Source of the DNA: Bacteroidota bacterium
GTDB taxonomy: Bacteria; Bacteroidota; Ignavibacteria; Palsa-1295
Direction: 5' to 3'
NCBI GenBank assembly: GCA_030706745.1
Contig: JAUZNX010000004.1
Span: forward strand, 1-64,000
DNA: 64,000 nt
A model generated the notes under the pieces. That model was not told where the DNA came from. It did no database searches and saw only the letters and a program-made list of their open reading frames with translations. This document shows positions 17,219 to 25,082 of this stretch, piece by piece (position 1 is the stretch's first letter; every line of letters begins with the position of its first letter). The translations under genes and the position numbers were made by a program.

Positions 17219-17757
17219 AGCTTACCGGCCTTTCGAAGCTCATCGAAGAGCACGGCAATCTTTTTCGCCCCGTGAGTAATGGCTTTGCTGGAGATAGTCG
17301 CACCGGCAATATTCTCGATGTCCGCACCGACCCGCAACGGTGATGACGCCTGCTTGCCACGAAATTGCCTGCGAAAGGACTCATATTGTATCTCGCCGCC
17401 ATATGGCTCACGATAGATCAGCACTTCGATCTCGGCGATCTTGCCATCGGGGCGAAACAGTGTCACATAGGTGATCGGCTGCGCTTTACCACGAACATCA
17501 TCTACAATGCCATAGCCGATAACCTTACCATCGAGCACAGCTTCGTGAATGATCGCTTTGTCGTGCACGGCTTCGCCGGAACGAGCAGCGACATGCGCGG
17601 CCACCACGTTATCGATCATGATTGTCTCCTTCTTCATCTCGCACTTCTCGCCAAAAACACGGCGTATGGATGCATCGGCCTTTTGCGCGATGGATTGCGC
17701 ATTCGCGGTTGGTGTAGCAACGACAAAGAAAATCCCAAGCGCCCGGAGAAATCTCAA
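17215..17757 (-). CDS. periplasmic FMN-binding domain protein
   Basis: 180 aa with a signal peptide ending ...TANAQ near residue 21. FMN-binding domain with the flavinylation motif AGATIS (151-156); Ser156 is the predicted covalent FMN acceptor, equivalent to Thr in NqrC/RnfG SGATxT. The start is TTG at 17757 and overlaps the porin stop. With apbE two genes on, this is a covalently flavinylated extracytosolic redox carrier. Placement downstream of Fur and FTR1 suggests ferric reduction during iron uptake (inference). Confidence 0.9.
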   Translation of the reverse strand: MRFLRALGIFFVVATPTANAQSIAQKADASIRRVFGEKCEMKKETIMIDNVVAAHVAARSGEAVHDKAIIHEAVLDGKVIGYGIVDDVRGKAQPITYVTLFRPDGKIAEIEVLIYREPYGGEIQYESFRRQFRGKQASSPLRVGADIENIAGATISSKAITHGAKKIAVLFDELRKAGKL

Positions 17758-18950
17758 AACGCAAATCCTCCACCCAGACTAAATTGTTTGTAATCGGCCT
17801 TACCATCGATGCTCGTGATGCGATAATCAATTTTGAAAATGATAGCATCGAGTGGTTTGAATGCAATCCCAGCCACGAATGATGAAGTGACAATATCACC
17901 GGCACCCGCCACCAGATTATCACCTTCGAGGATAAGAGTCGAACCGGTAGCACGACGATAGGCTGTCATGTGCTCGTATCGCACGAATGGCAGCAACTCC
18001 GCTTCGTGATTCGGCCATAAGCTCAGCACATTGTATGCTGCCTCGAAATAACCACCGGAAAAATACTTTGGACCCGGATTGACAACAGAATCAACGAGAT
18101 GCACGAACCCAACTTCTCCTCGAACGTGAAGTGGTCCGTGTTCATAGCGTGCGTCGAGGATTGCCATTCCGAGCGTTCGACTTACGGCCATGGGGGTGTC
18201 GATTGGCTGCATTTCCGCAAATGCATTGGGCTGAACATACCCTGCGAGACCCACGCGAAGTCCTGCCAGGGGCAAGTAGTCGAGCTTCATGGAAAGTGCC
18301 GGATGCGAAGCATCACTCCCGGCAACGAGGTCGCTTGTCGCATCTCCGGCAGAGCCTTCCTGCTTGCCGCCATCAAGCCCCCCCATAGTGATATCAGCCG
18401 CCTGCAATCCCTCGGTCAGATAGAGTTGGTACTTCACGCCTTCCGTGATGTCGCCATAGATTCCCGTTCCAATTTCACGCCATGTTGTGGGAATAACCTG
18501 CTGATCGAAGAGCGGACGTTCGACACTATAGAACGTATTCGGTTCATGCGTTTGATTGATGATCCCCATCGGAATCAGGATCAAGCCGCCGCGCCAGCCA
18601 ATATGCTGATTCGCGTGGTAATCGAGGAACGCCTGCTCGAATCCAAGCTCGCCGCCGGCGGCGCGTTCGAGCTTCACGTTTTCGACCTCGAACTCCGACT
18701 TAAAGACCCATCGATCGCTGAAGTCGTGATCGATGTAAAGCACGATGCGGGGAAGATTGAGCCGAGGCACATCACCCACACTCGGCCGTTTGTAAGTCAT
18801 CTCGCCGTATCCACCCAGATGGGTCTGATCGAGAAACGTTTGAAGATTCGACGGGGCCGGACGCGAAGAATCTTCGCTCGATTGCCCAAATGCCGAAGAA
18901 GCGATGAGCGCAAACGGGAGCACGAATAGAATCAACTTATTAAGACTCAT
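17754..18950 (-). CDS. porin-like outer-membrane beta-barrel (OprP/OprO-like)
   Basis: About 398 aa from the ATG at 18950 (MSLNKLILFVLPFALIASSAFGQ signal peptide); an in-frame ATG 33 nt upstream is less likely. The mature part has GGYGEMTYKRP, IDHDFSDRWVFKSEFEVENV and a C-terminal aromatic residue (GGGFAF), as in phosphate-selective porin-like barrels. The substrate is unknown. Overlap with the FMN-binding gene and position in the Fur/FTR1 run make it a candidate outer-membrane entry for iron. Confidence 0.82.
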   Translation of the reverse strand: MSLNKLILFVLPFALIASSAFGQSSEDSSRPAPSNLQTFLDQTHLGGYGEMTYKRPSVGDVPRLNLPRIVLYIDHDFSDRWVFKSEFEVENVKLERAAGGELGFEQAFLDYHANQHIGWRGGLILIPMGIINQTHEPNTFYSVERPLFDQQVIPTTWREIGTGIYGDITEGVKYQLYLTEGLQAADITMGGLDGGKQEGSAGDATSDLVAGSDASHPALSMKLDYLPLAGLRVGLAGYVQPNAFAEMQPIDTPMAVSRTLGMAILDARYEHGPLHVRGEVGFVHLVDSVVNPGPKYFSGGYFEAAYNVLSLWPNHEAELLPFVRYEHMTAYRRATGSTLILEGDNLVAGAGDIVTSSFVAGIAFKPLDAIIFKIDYRITSIDGKADYKQFSLGGGFAF

Positions 18951-19037
18951 TCGTCGCAATCGGGCAGAGCCATGAGGATTCATTGGGTCAGGTTTTTTGA
19001 AGTGACAGGCTAAAGAAACTCGGTGTGCGGAGTTGAC

Positions 19038-20258
19038 CTACTCGGTCCAGTCCGCGACAAAAATGTTCGTGTTGTGTGGATGCGACCCATTGCGATTCGA
19101 GCAAAAGACGAGTTTTTTGCCGTCGCGGGTAAACATTGGGAAGCTGTTGAACCCGCCGCCGGTGGTGACACGCTTCAGATGCGTGCCATCTTTATCGATC
19201 ATAAACAGCTCGAAATCGCGATGATGCTTTTTGTCGAGATAATTCGAAGAGAAAATGATGCGCTTGCCATCGGGATGCCAGTATGGCGCGAAGCTCGCTG
19301 CGTTCAAGTGCGTGACCTGCCGCTTATTACTCCCATCGGCATTCATCACCCAAATCTCGAGTTCCGTCGGCTTGACCAGTCCTTTCTTCAGGAGCGCCCG
19401 ATATTCGGTGAGGGCTTCTCCTTGCGGACGCGATGCGCGGTATACGATTTCTTTGCCGTCCGGCGAAAAGTATGCGCCACCATCATATCCCTCTTCGTGC
19501 GTGAGTTGTCGGAGGCCCGTACCATCGAGCTTCATCGACCAGAGTTCGATATCGCCGGAGCGCGTGCTGGTAAAGACAATTCGGTCGCCCTTTGGGGAGA
19601 CCGTTGCCTCAGCGTCGTAAATACCCTCGTTGTGAGTAAGCTGACCAATTTGCTTTCCGGTTGTATCGGCGAGATAAATATCGTAGCCGCCATCGAGCGG
19701 CCAGACATAGCCCTGCGACATATCGGGTTGTGGCGGGCAGGCACCATCATAATGCTCGTGTGTCGATGCGTAGAGAATCGTGTCGCCACCCGGATAAAAA
19801 TACGAACAGGTTGTCCGTCCTTTACCAGTCGAGATCCGCTTGACGTTCTTCCCGTCAATTGTCATCATGTAAATCTGATCGCAGGTGTTTGGCTTGACAC
19901 CATGAGCCTGGAAGGTCAGATACTTATCGTCTGGACTCAGATAGGCTTCGGCATTTTCACCCTCGAAGGTCAACTGCATAATGTTTTGGAGGTACTGCTC
20001 GCCGATATAGTGACAAGAATCAGGTAACGGCTTTGCGCCGGCGAACTGCCGCGAAGCATCAATGCCACCATTGTCATCGGCGCTCAACACATAGATAGGC
20101 GACATCTTCAGTGTGCGAAGCGTGTAAGAGCTGCTGCTCATGATGCTTCGTCTGGAGGTGTCCGCCGGAGGAGCCGAGGGTTTTGGCGCCGAGAATTGTG
20201 CCTGAGCAATAAAGGGAAAAAGCAGGAGGAGTAAGGTTGCTACTAGGAATGCCTTCAT
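19038..20258 (-). CDS. TolB-like beta-propeller exported protein
   Basis: 406 aa. Signal peptide MKAFLVATLLLLLFPFIAQAQ, then PD40/TolB-type blades: AYLSPDDKYLTFQAHG, TVSPKGDRIVFTSTRSGDIELW, YFSPDGKEIVYRA, YWHPDGKRIIFSSN, MFTRDGKKLVFCSNRNGSHP. The sequence between the second and third blades contains several Cys and His (TTCSYF, HEHYDGACPP). Periplasmic; such propellers mediate protein-protein contacts. It lies between FTR1 and the porin on the same strand, so it may belong to the iron operon. Confidence 0.85.
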   Translation of the reverse strand: MKAFLVATLLLLLFPFIAQAQFSAPKPSAPPADTSRRSIMSSSSYTLRTLKMSPIYVLSADDNGGIDASRQFAGAKPLPDSCHYIGEQYLQNIMQLTFEGENAEAYLSPDDKYLTFQAHGVKPNTCDQIYMMTIDGKNVKRISTGKGRTTCSYFYPGGDTILYASTHEHYDGACPPQPDMSQGYVWPLDGGYDIYLADTTGKQIGQLTHNEGIYDAEATVSPKGDRIVFTSTRSGDIELWSMKLDGTGLRQLTHEEGYDGGAYFSPDGKEIVYRASRPQGEALTEYRALLKKGLVKPTELEIWVMNADGSNKRQVTHLNAASFAPYWHPDGKRIIFSSNYLDKKHHRDFELFMIDKDGTHLKRVTTGGGFNSFPMFTRDGKKLVFCSNRNGSHPHNTNIFVADWTE

Positions 20259-20308
20259 CTTGATCGAATGGGTTCTATGAAATCAATGGGTTCAAGATAA
20301 TCGTCTGG

Positions 20309-21109
20309 TCATGCTCCCGCATTCGCAAGTCGATGCTTTCGTCGGCCGGTTTGCAGCGCGTGCCCAAAATGATAAATAACCAGCGCGAAGAACAGCACAA
20401 GTCCGGCATAGGAGAAAACCGGTACCTGATCGTGCAAAAAATCGATCGCATTGTTCAGAGCCTGACTGGAGAATGGCGGAATGAATCCGCCTTCGCCAGC
20501 TTCGTGCAACACATCGAAGACAAGTTGCACGACGAAGAACAACAAAACGAATGCTGTTGATTGCAGAAACTTGCCAATATTAACCTTGACGAGGCCGCGC
20601 GAGAGCCCGTATGCGAGCAACACTGCACAGCCAATGCCTGCGAGCATTGCGAGTACATAAAAATGTCCGCCAACGCCAGCGCCAAAGGCAAGCAGCATGA
20701 GCACCATCTCGAATCCTTCACGGGAAATCATAAAGAATACAAACGCGAACATTCCGAGCATTGCCATTTTGCTTGGCGCTGCACCGTAGCGATCGAGCCT
20801 TGACTCGATATTGCCTTTCAGCTTCTTTCCGGCTCGCATCATCCAAAAGACCATCGTCGCGACGGTCACGGCTGCGGCGGAATACAGCGCAAGTTCGACA
20901 CCATGATTGTTTACAAGTGCGACCGATCCCAACGCGATGCCGCCGATGGTACACGCCGCGATTGCGGACCAAATTCCAGCTTTCGCCACCCGCCGCAATT
21001 CCATTTCGCCACGTTTACGGAGCGCGACGAGTACAGTCATGATAATGAGCGAAGCCTCGATACCTTCCCGGAAGGCGATGACGAATTGATTGAAGAGTTG
21101 GTCGAGCAT
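20309..21109 (-). CDS. FTR1-family iron permease
   Basis: 266 aa, about seven TM helices. The two iron-path motifs are R14-EGI-E18 and R130-EGF-E134 (REXXE). FTR1/EfeU proteins move ferric iron across the inner membrane. No EfeO/EfeB or P19 partner is encoded nearby; instead the same strand carries a flavinylated protein, ApbE and a porin. It starts 17 nt after the fur stop, so it is co-transcribed with the regulator. Confidence 0.93.
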   Translation of the reverse strand: MLDQLFNQFVIAFREGIEASLIIMTVLVALRKRGEMELRRVAKAGIWSAIAACTIGGIALGSVALVNNHGVELALYSAAAVTVATMVFWMMRAGKKLKGNIESRLDRYGAAPSKMAMLGMFAFVFFMISREGFEMVLMLLAFGAGVGGHFYVLAMLAGIGCAVLLAYGLSRGLVKVNIGKFLQSTAFVLLFFVVQLVFDVLHEAGEGGFIPPFSSQALNNAIDFLHDQVPVFSYAGLVLFFALVIYHFGHALQTGRRKHRLANAGA

Positions 21110-21126
21110 AGCGTTCGTGCTAAGTG

Positions 21127-21720
21127 TTATCGATTATTACGGACCTCATCGAGCGAAAGGATACCGCCGGATCCGGGAATACCGGTCACCGCGGCAGCTT
21201 GAATGGCGTGGGGTCGCGTTGTCGCAGTTGCTGCTACAGCAGAGGAGCCCGTCCTGCAATCCGCACAGATACCAAAGATCTGAAACGAGTGGTACGTTGG
21301 GGTAAAGCCGTATTGCGCGCAGGAATCGTCCTGCATGCGCTCGACGCGAGAATTTTCGAATTCGATGATCTTTCCACACCGAGTACAGACCATGTGGTCG
21401 TGATGCGGGCGGTCCGTGGTCTTCTCGTATTGCGCGTGACCTTGCGAAAACCGGTAGCGCGAGACGAGCCCGCACTCATGTAATAGGTTCAGGGTTTTAT
21501 AAACTGTGGCCCGGGATACTTTCGACCCGCTGTTCTTGAGATATATAAACAGGTTGTCGGCGTCGAAATGGTCGTTCCATGCGAGGACGGCATCCAATAC
21601 CTCGAACCGCTCGGGGGTAATGCGATACTGACCATCCTGTAAGAATTTGCGGAAATGTTCGTGGGGTTTGGTCCCGGCCATGACCGGTTTCTTTCGAGTT
21701 GTTTTGGGGAGTGTCTTCAT
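21127..21720 (-). CDS. fur: Fur-family transcriptional regulator
   Basis: 197 aa, longer than typical Fur (~150) because of a low-complexity Ala/Thr-rich C-terminal tail. Winged helix (RITPERFEVLDAVLA, VSRATVYKTLNLL) then the metal site HHDHMVCTRCGKIIEFE and C-terminal CADC. Probably an iron-responsive repressor controlling its own operon with FTR1: a 17-bp palindrome ends 8 nt upstream of its start region (21729-21745). Confidence 0.92.
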   Translation of the reverse strand: MKTLPKTTRKKPVMAGTKPHEHFRKFLQDGQYRITPERFEVLDAVLAWNDHFDADNLFIYLKNSGSKVSRATVYKTLNLLHECGLVSRYRFSQGHAQYEKTTDRPHHDHMVCTRCGKIIEFENSRVERMQDDSCAQYGFTPTYHSFQIFGICADCRTGSSAVAATATTRPHAIQAAAVTGIPGSGGILSLDEVRNNR

Positions 21721-21728
21721 GCTGTTTA

Positions 21729-21745
21729 TTAAGACTCAGTCTCAA
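21729..21745. promoter_or_regulatory. candidate Fur box
   Basis: TTAAGACT-C-AGTCTCAA, an 8-1-8 palindrome with one mismatch, directly upstream of fur. It also lies about 120 nt upstream of the divergent Rieske gene. The shape (inverted AGACT half-sites) resembles Fur operators. Autoregulation of the fur-FTR1 operon is the natural reading; binding is not shown. Confidence 0.6.
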
Positions 21746-21866
21746 TACAATCTTCGGTCCCGGGAAGTTCCAAAAGAACAAAGGGCGGAGCCACAACCGA
21801 TACGTCACATGAATTCCCTCGCGCCGCCTCAGAAACGGCTTCGATATAGTTTGGGGTTATCGCAAC

Positions 21867-22424
21867 ATGAAGCGTAGGAAATTTCTGGAGGTAGTCTGCT
21901 CGGCTAGCGCGGGACTCGTCATTGCCGGCTCTGCGATCGACCTGGCTAGTATCGGAACGCTCCGAGCGCGCTCGCGTCTTGCCGCGAATGATGTGCGCGA
22001 AGTGCCGATTAGTCTTGAGGATACCCCTGATCTGAAGCCAGTAGGAGGCACCTATCATCTCTCGGTCGAGGACCTTGAGCGCGAAATCCTAGTCGTGCAT
22101 GTCAGCAAAGACCAGTACATTGCGGTCGATATCAAGTGTAAGCACAAAGGCTGCGACATTAATTATGAAGCCGCGCAGAAAAAATTCATTTGCCCGTGCC
22201 ATGGCTCGGAATACGATCTTGCTGGAGCCAACCTGAAAGGCCCATCCGTAAAGCCCTTGAACTACTACCATGCGGAGTTGCGTGGTAACGAGGTCGTCGT
22301 GACCGTCTATGGGCCGGACGATAAGCCGCCGGAAAACGCGACCCCACCGAAAGACACCACGCACAGAGAAGCTGTCTCCGATTCGAGCGTGGACATACCA
22401 GCAAACTCGCCCTTCTCGAAGTGA
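21867..22424 (+). CDS. Rieske [2Fe-2S] protein
   Basis: 185 aa. Twin-arginine-like leader MKRRKFLEVVCSASAGLVIAG (an RR near the start). Cluster ligands C91-x-H93 (CKHKGC) and C109/H112 (CPCHGS), plus the disulfide cysteines C96 and C111 typical of bc-type Rieske proteins. Electron carrier on the periplasmic side. No cytochrome b gene is adjacent, so its complex is unknown. It is divergent from fur and could share the palindrome at 21729-21745. Confidence 0.9.
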   Translation: MKRRKFLEVVCSASAGLVIAGSAIDLASIGTLRARSRLAANDVREVPISLEDTPDLKPVGGTYHLSVEDLEREILVVHVSKDQYIAVDIKCKHKGCDINYEAAQKKFICPCHGSEYDLAGANLKGPSVKPLNYYHAELRGNEVVVTVYGPDDKPPENATPPKDTTHREAVSDSSVDIPANSPFSK

Positions 22425-22443
22425 TCGCTTTCCTTCATAGCGG

Positions 22444-24345
22444 ATGAAGATTTCCGACCAGCAGATCGAGCAGATTCGCGAGGCGACGAACATCGTCGAT
22501 CTCGTGGGCGAGCACGTGCATTTGCGCAAAAGCGGACGCAACTTGAAAGGACTGTGCCCATTCCATACCGAGAAGACACCTTCCTTCAACGTCCTCGAAG
22601 ACCGCGGAATCTTCAAGTGTTTTGGTTGCGGCAAAGGTGGCGATGTGTTCTCGTTCGTCATGCAGATGGAAGGCTTAACCTTCCCCGAGGCCGCCGAGCG
22701 ACTTGCCAAGCGTGCGAACATCGAACTCCAGAATGTGTCATCAGACGAAGATGATCGCATCAAAAGCGAGCGCGAAGCGATCTTCGAAGCACTCCGTGCC
22801 GCCGCGGGATTCTACTACCGACTCCTCCGCGCACCAGAAGGGAAGCGAGCGATGGACTACCTCAAAGGGCGTGGCCTCGAAGATGAAATTCTCCGCAAAT
22901 TCGGTCTTGGTTATTCGCCCGAAACAAGTGGTGTGCTTACCGCAGCTTTGACGAAGCAAGGTTTCTCGACCGAAGTCCTCGAAGCCGCCGGAATTCTTGC
23001 GCATCGCGATTCCGGAGATGCACATGACCGGTCATCTACGTATGAGCGATTCCGCGGCCGGGTCATCTTTCCTGTCTTTGGCGCGACCGGTCGCATCGTC
23101 GGCTTTGGCGGTCGCATCATGCCAGGTACCTCGAAGGAGGTTGCCAAGTACATCAACTCCCCCGATACATCGGTCTATCATAAGTCGCAAATCCTCTATG
23201 GCCTGTTTCAGGCGAAGGATGCGGTCCGTCGCAGGGGCTTTGCAGTGCTCGTAGAAGGCTACGCCGATGTCCTCGCGGTATTCCAGTCGGGTGTCGAGAA
23301 TGTCGTCGCGGCCTCCGGCACGTCACTCACAATCGATCAGCTTGGGCTGCTCAAACGGTACACGACTGACGTTGTCTTGCTCTTCGATGCCGACGCCGCT
23401 GGCAAGAATGCGACGAATCGTGGCATCGAACTCGCCATCGAAGCTGGGTTCGATGTCAATACGGTCGTACTGCCGGCTGGAGAAGATCCAGATAGCTTCA
23501 TCCGTGCAAATGGTGCTGCGGCATTTGAAGCGGCAATCGAACGACGCCAGTCCTTCATCGAGACCAAAGCGCAGTACTTCGAAGAGCAGGGGGCCTTCCG
23601 CGATCCAGGTCGGATGGCCATCGCGCTCCGCTCGATCGTCGAGACCATCGCCAAGGTCCCAGATGCAATCAAGCGCGCACTTTATATCCAGAAGCTTGGG
23701 GAGCGGTTCCATCTAAGCGAGCAAATGCTTACAATCGAACTGCAAAAAATACTCTCGACAGAGCGGCGAACACCACCAACCCGAGTGGCCCAAGTTGAAA
23801 CCATACCCGATGATCTTCCGGCGAACGAGGCTCCGCCACAGCCTCAAGAGGTACCGCGATCGGAAGCCAGCTTGCTCGAAGCGATGATAGAGGATCCGCA
23901 TGTTGTCGCGCATGTCATTGACGAAGTTGGGTTCAATCTCGATTTAGTCCGGCATCCATCCGTTCGAGAAGTGATCAGTTTCCTCATGCAGGAGATCGAG
24001 TCCGGCGAAACACCAACGATAGCGCAGCTTCTCGACGAGTACCGCGATAAGCCAGAGCGAGACCTGCTCATCCGCTTCGGCATGACGCAGAATACCTTTA
24101 GCGATCGATGGGAAGCCCCGATCGAAGATGGGCCATCCGTGCCCGAAATCAAAGCTCGGCAAGCCATGGCGAAGATCGAACTGGCAACGACGGAACGACA
24201 TCTGCAAGACCTCAGAAAACAGTTGATTGGCGCCATCGATCAACATGAGGTTGCCGAGCTTCAACGAGAAACACTTGCACTCGCCCAACGCATCCAGGTT
24301 CTCAAGCAGTGGACTACCGCGCCTCCAGTACAAACGACCCCATGA
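22444..24345 (+). CDS. dnaG: DNA primase
   Basis: 633 aa. N-terminal CHC2 zinc finger (C38, H41, C59, C62 in LCPFHTEKTPSF and FKCFGCG), catalytic core, TOPRIM domain with VLVEGYADVLA and VLLFDADAAGKNA, and a C-terminal helicase-binding region. It makes RNA primers at the replication fork. It follows the Rieske gene by 19 nt. The end overlaps the methyltransferase start (ATGA). Confidence 0.97.
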   Translation: MKISDQQIEQIREATNIVDLVGEHVHLRKSGRNLKGLCPFHTEKTPSFNVLEDRGIFKCFGCGKGGDVFSFVMQMEGLTFPEAAERLAKRANIELQNVSSDEDDRIKSEREAIFEALRAAAGFYYRLLRAPEGKRAMDYLKGRGLEDEILRKFGLGYSPETSGVLTAALTKQGFSTEVLEAAGILAHRDSGDAHDRSSTYERFRGRVIFPVFGATGRIVGFGGRIMPGTSKEVAKYINSPDTSVYHKSQILYGLFQAKDAVRRRGFAVLVEGYADVLAVFQSGVENVVAASGTSLTIDQLGLLKRYTTDVVLLFDADAAGKNATNRGIELAIEAGFDVNTVVLPAGEDPDSFIRANGAAAFEAAIERRQSFIETKAQYFEEQGAFRDPGRMAIALRSIVETIAKVPDAIKRALYIQKLGERFHLSEQMLTIELQKILSTERRTPPTRVAQVETIPDDLPANEAPPQPQEVPRSEASLLEAMIEDPHVVAHVIDEVGFNLDLVRHPSVREVISFLMQEIESGETPTIAQLLDEYRDKPERDLLIRFGMTQNTFSDRWEAPIEDGPSVPEIKARQAMAKIELATTERHLQDLRKQLIGAIDQHEVAELQRETLALAQRIQVLKQWTTAPPVQTTP

Positions 24346-25046
24346 AGACTGTCGAGTTCTTTTCCGAAGCAGCTTACAACTGGGAAACGCATTATGCAAG
24401 CGATCCCCGCTTTCGCCGCCGATTCCTTCGCATCACACATTTGCTCGATCGCATACTTCCCAGAACGCCGGGGCGGGCGTTGGATATGGGGTGTGGGACG
24501 GGCGTCTTCAGTCGAGAGCTCGCATCGCGCGGCTGGCGGGTGACGGCGGTCGATTCGTCGGAGAACATGATCGAGCAAGCGCGTTCGATACCGCATGTTG
24601 GAGAGATTGAATTCTCAACCAGCACCATCGAAGCATATCAAGCGGCACCATCGAGCTATGAAGTAATTGTTGCGTTCAGCATGCTCGAATATGTTGAGGA
24701 TGATGAAGCGGCCATCGCGAAATTGGTCGCGATGCTAGCACCACACGGAATACTCATTGTCAGTGTCCCAAACCGCGTTGGACTGCTTCGCAGATTGGAG
24801 GGACTTGTCTTCGGCATCCGTGAAATCAGTCGTGATCGGGTCTTCAGCAATCGCGGAGAATATCTGAAACATCAGAAGCGTCAGTACTCACCGTTCGAGC
24901 TCGATCTGATGATGCGTCAGACCGGACTTCGAAAGAAACGCGCGATTTTTCTCAATGGAGGAATCACCAGTCCGGCGTGGCTGCTGCCGCTGGCCGAACG
25001 TCGCTTGGTTGCCGCGATGTATTGTGCCTGTTATGAGAAAGTCTAA
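24342..25046 (+). CDS. SAM-dependent class I methyltransferase
   Basis: About 234 aa from the ATG at 24342, which overlaps the dnaG stop; an upstream in-frame ATG at 24309 is less likely. Motif I ALDMGCGTGVFSRELA, acidic loop VTAVDSSENMIEQA, motif IV-like YEVIVAFSMLEYVEDD and VSVPNRVGLLRRLE. The substrate is unknown; UbiG/UbiE-like and sugar or lipid methylases share this layout. Coupling to dnaG is probably only positional. Confidence 0.82.
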   Translation: MKTVEFFSEAAYNWETHYASDPRFRRRFLRITHLLDRILPRTPGRALDMGCGTGVFSRELASRGWRVTAVDSSENMIEQARSIPHVGEIEFSTSTIEAYQAAPSSYEVIVAFSMLEYVEDDEAAIAKLVAMLAPHGILIVSVPNRVGLLRRLEGLVFGIREISRDRVFSNRGEYLKHQKRQYSPFELDLMMRQTGLRKKRAIFLNGGITSPAWLLPLAERRLVAAMYCACYEKV

Positions 25047-25082
25047 GGCCTATAGCTTGAGACCAAAATCCTTCGTACTTGT

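Noticed and set aside
18099-18929. 276-codon open frame on the plus strand
   Set aside because: Antisense to the porin gene; the sense frame has a signal peptide and barrel pattern.
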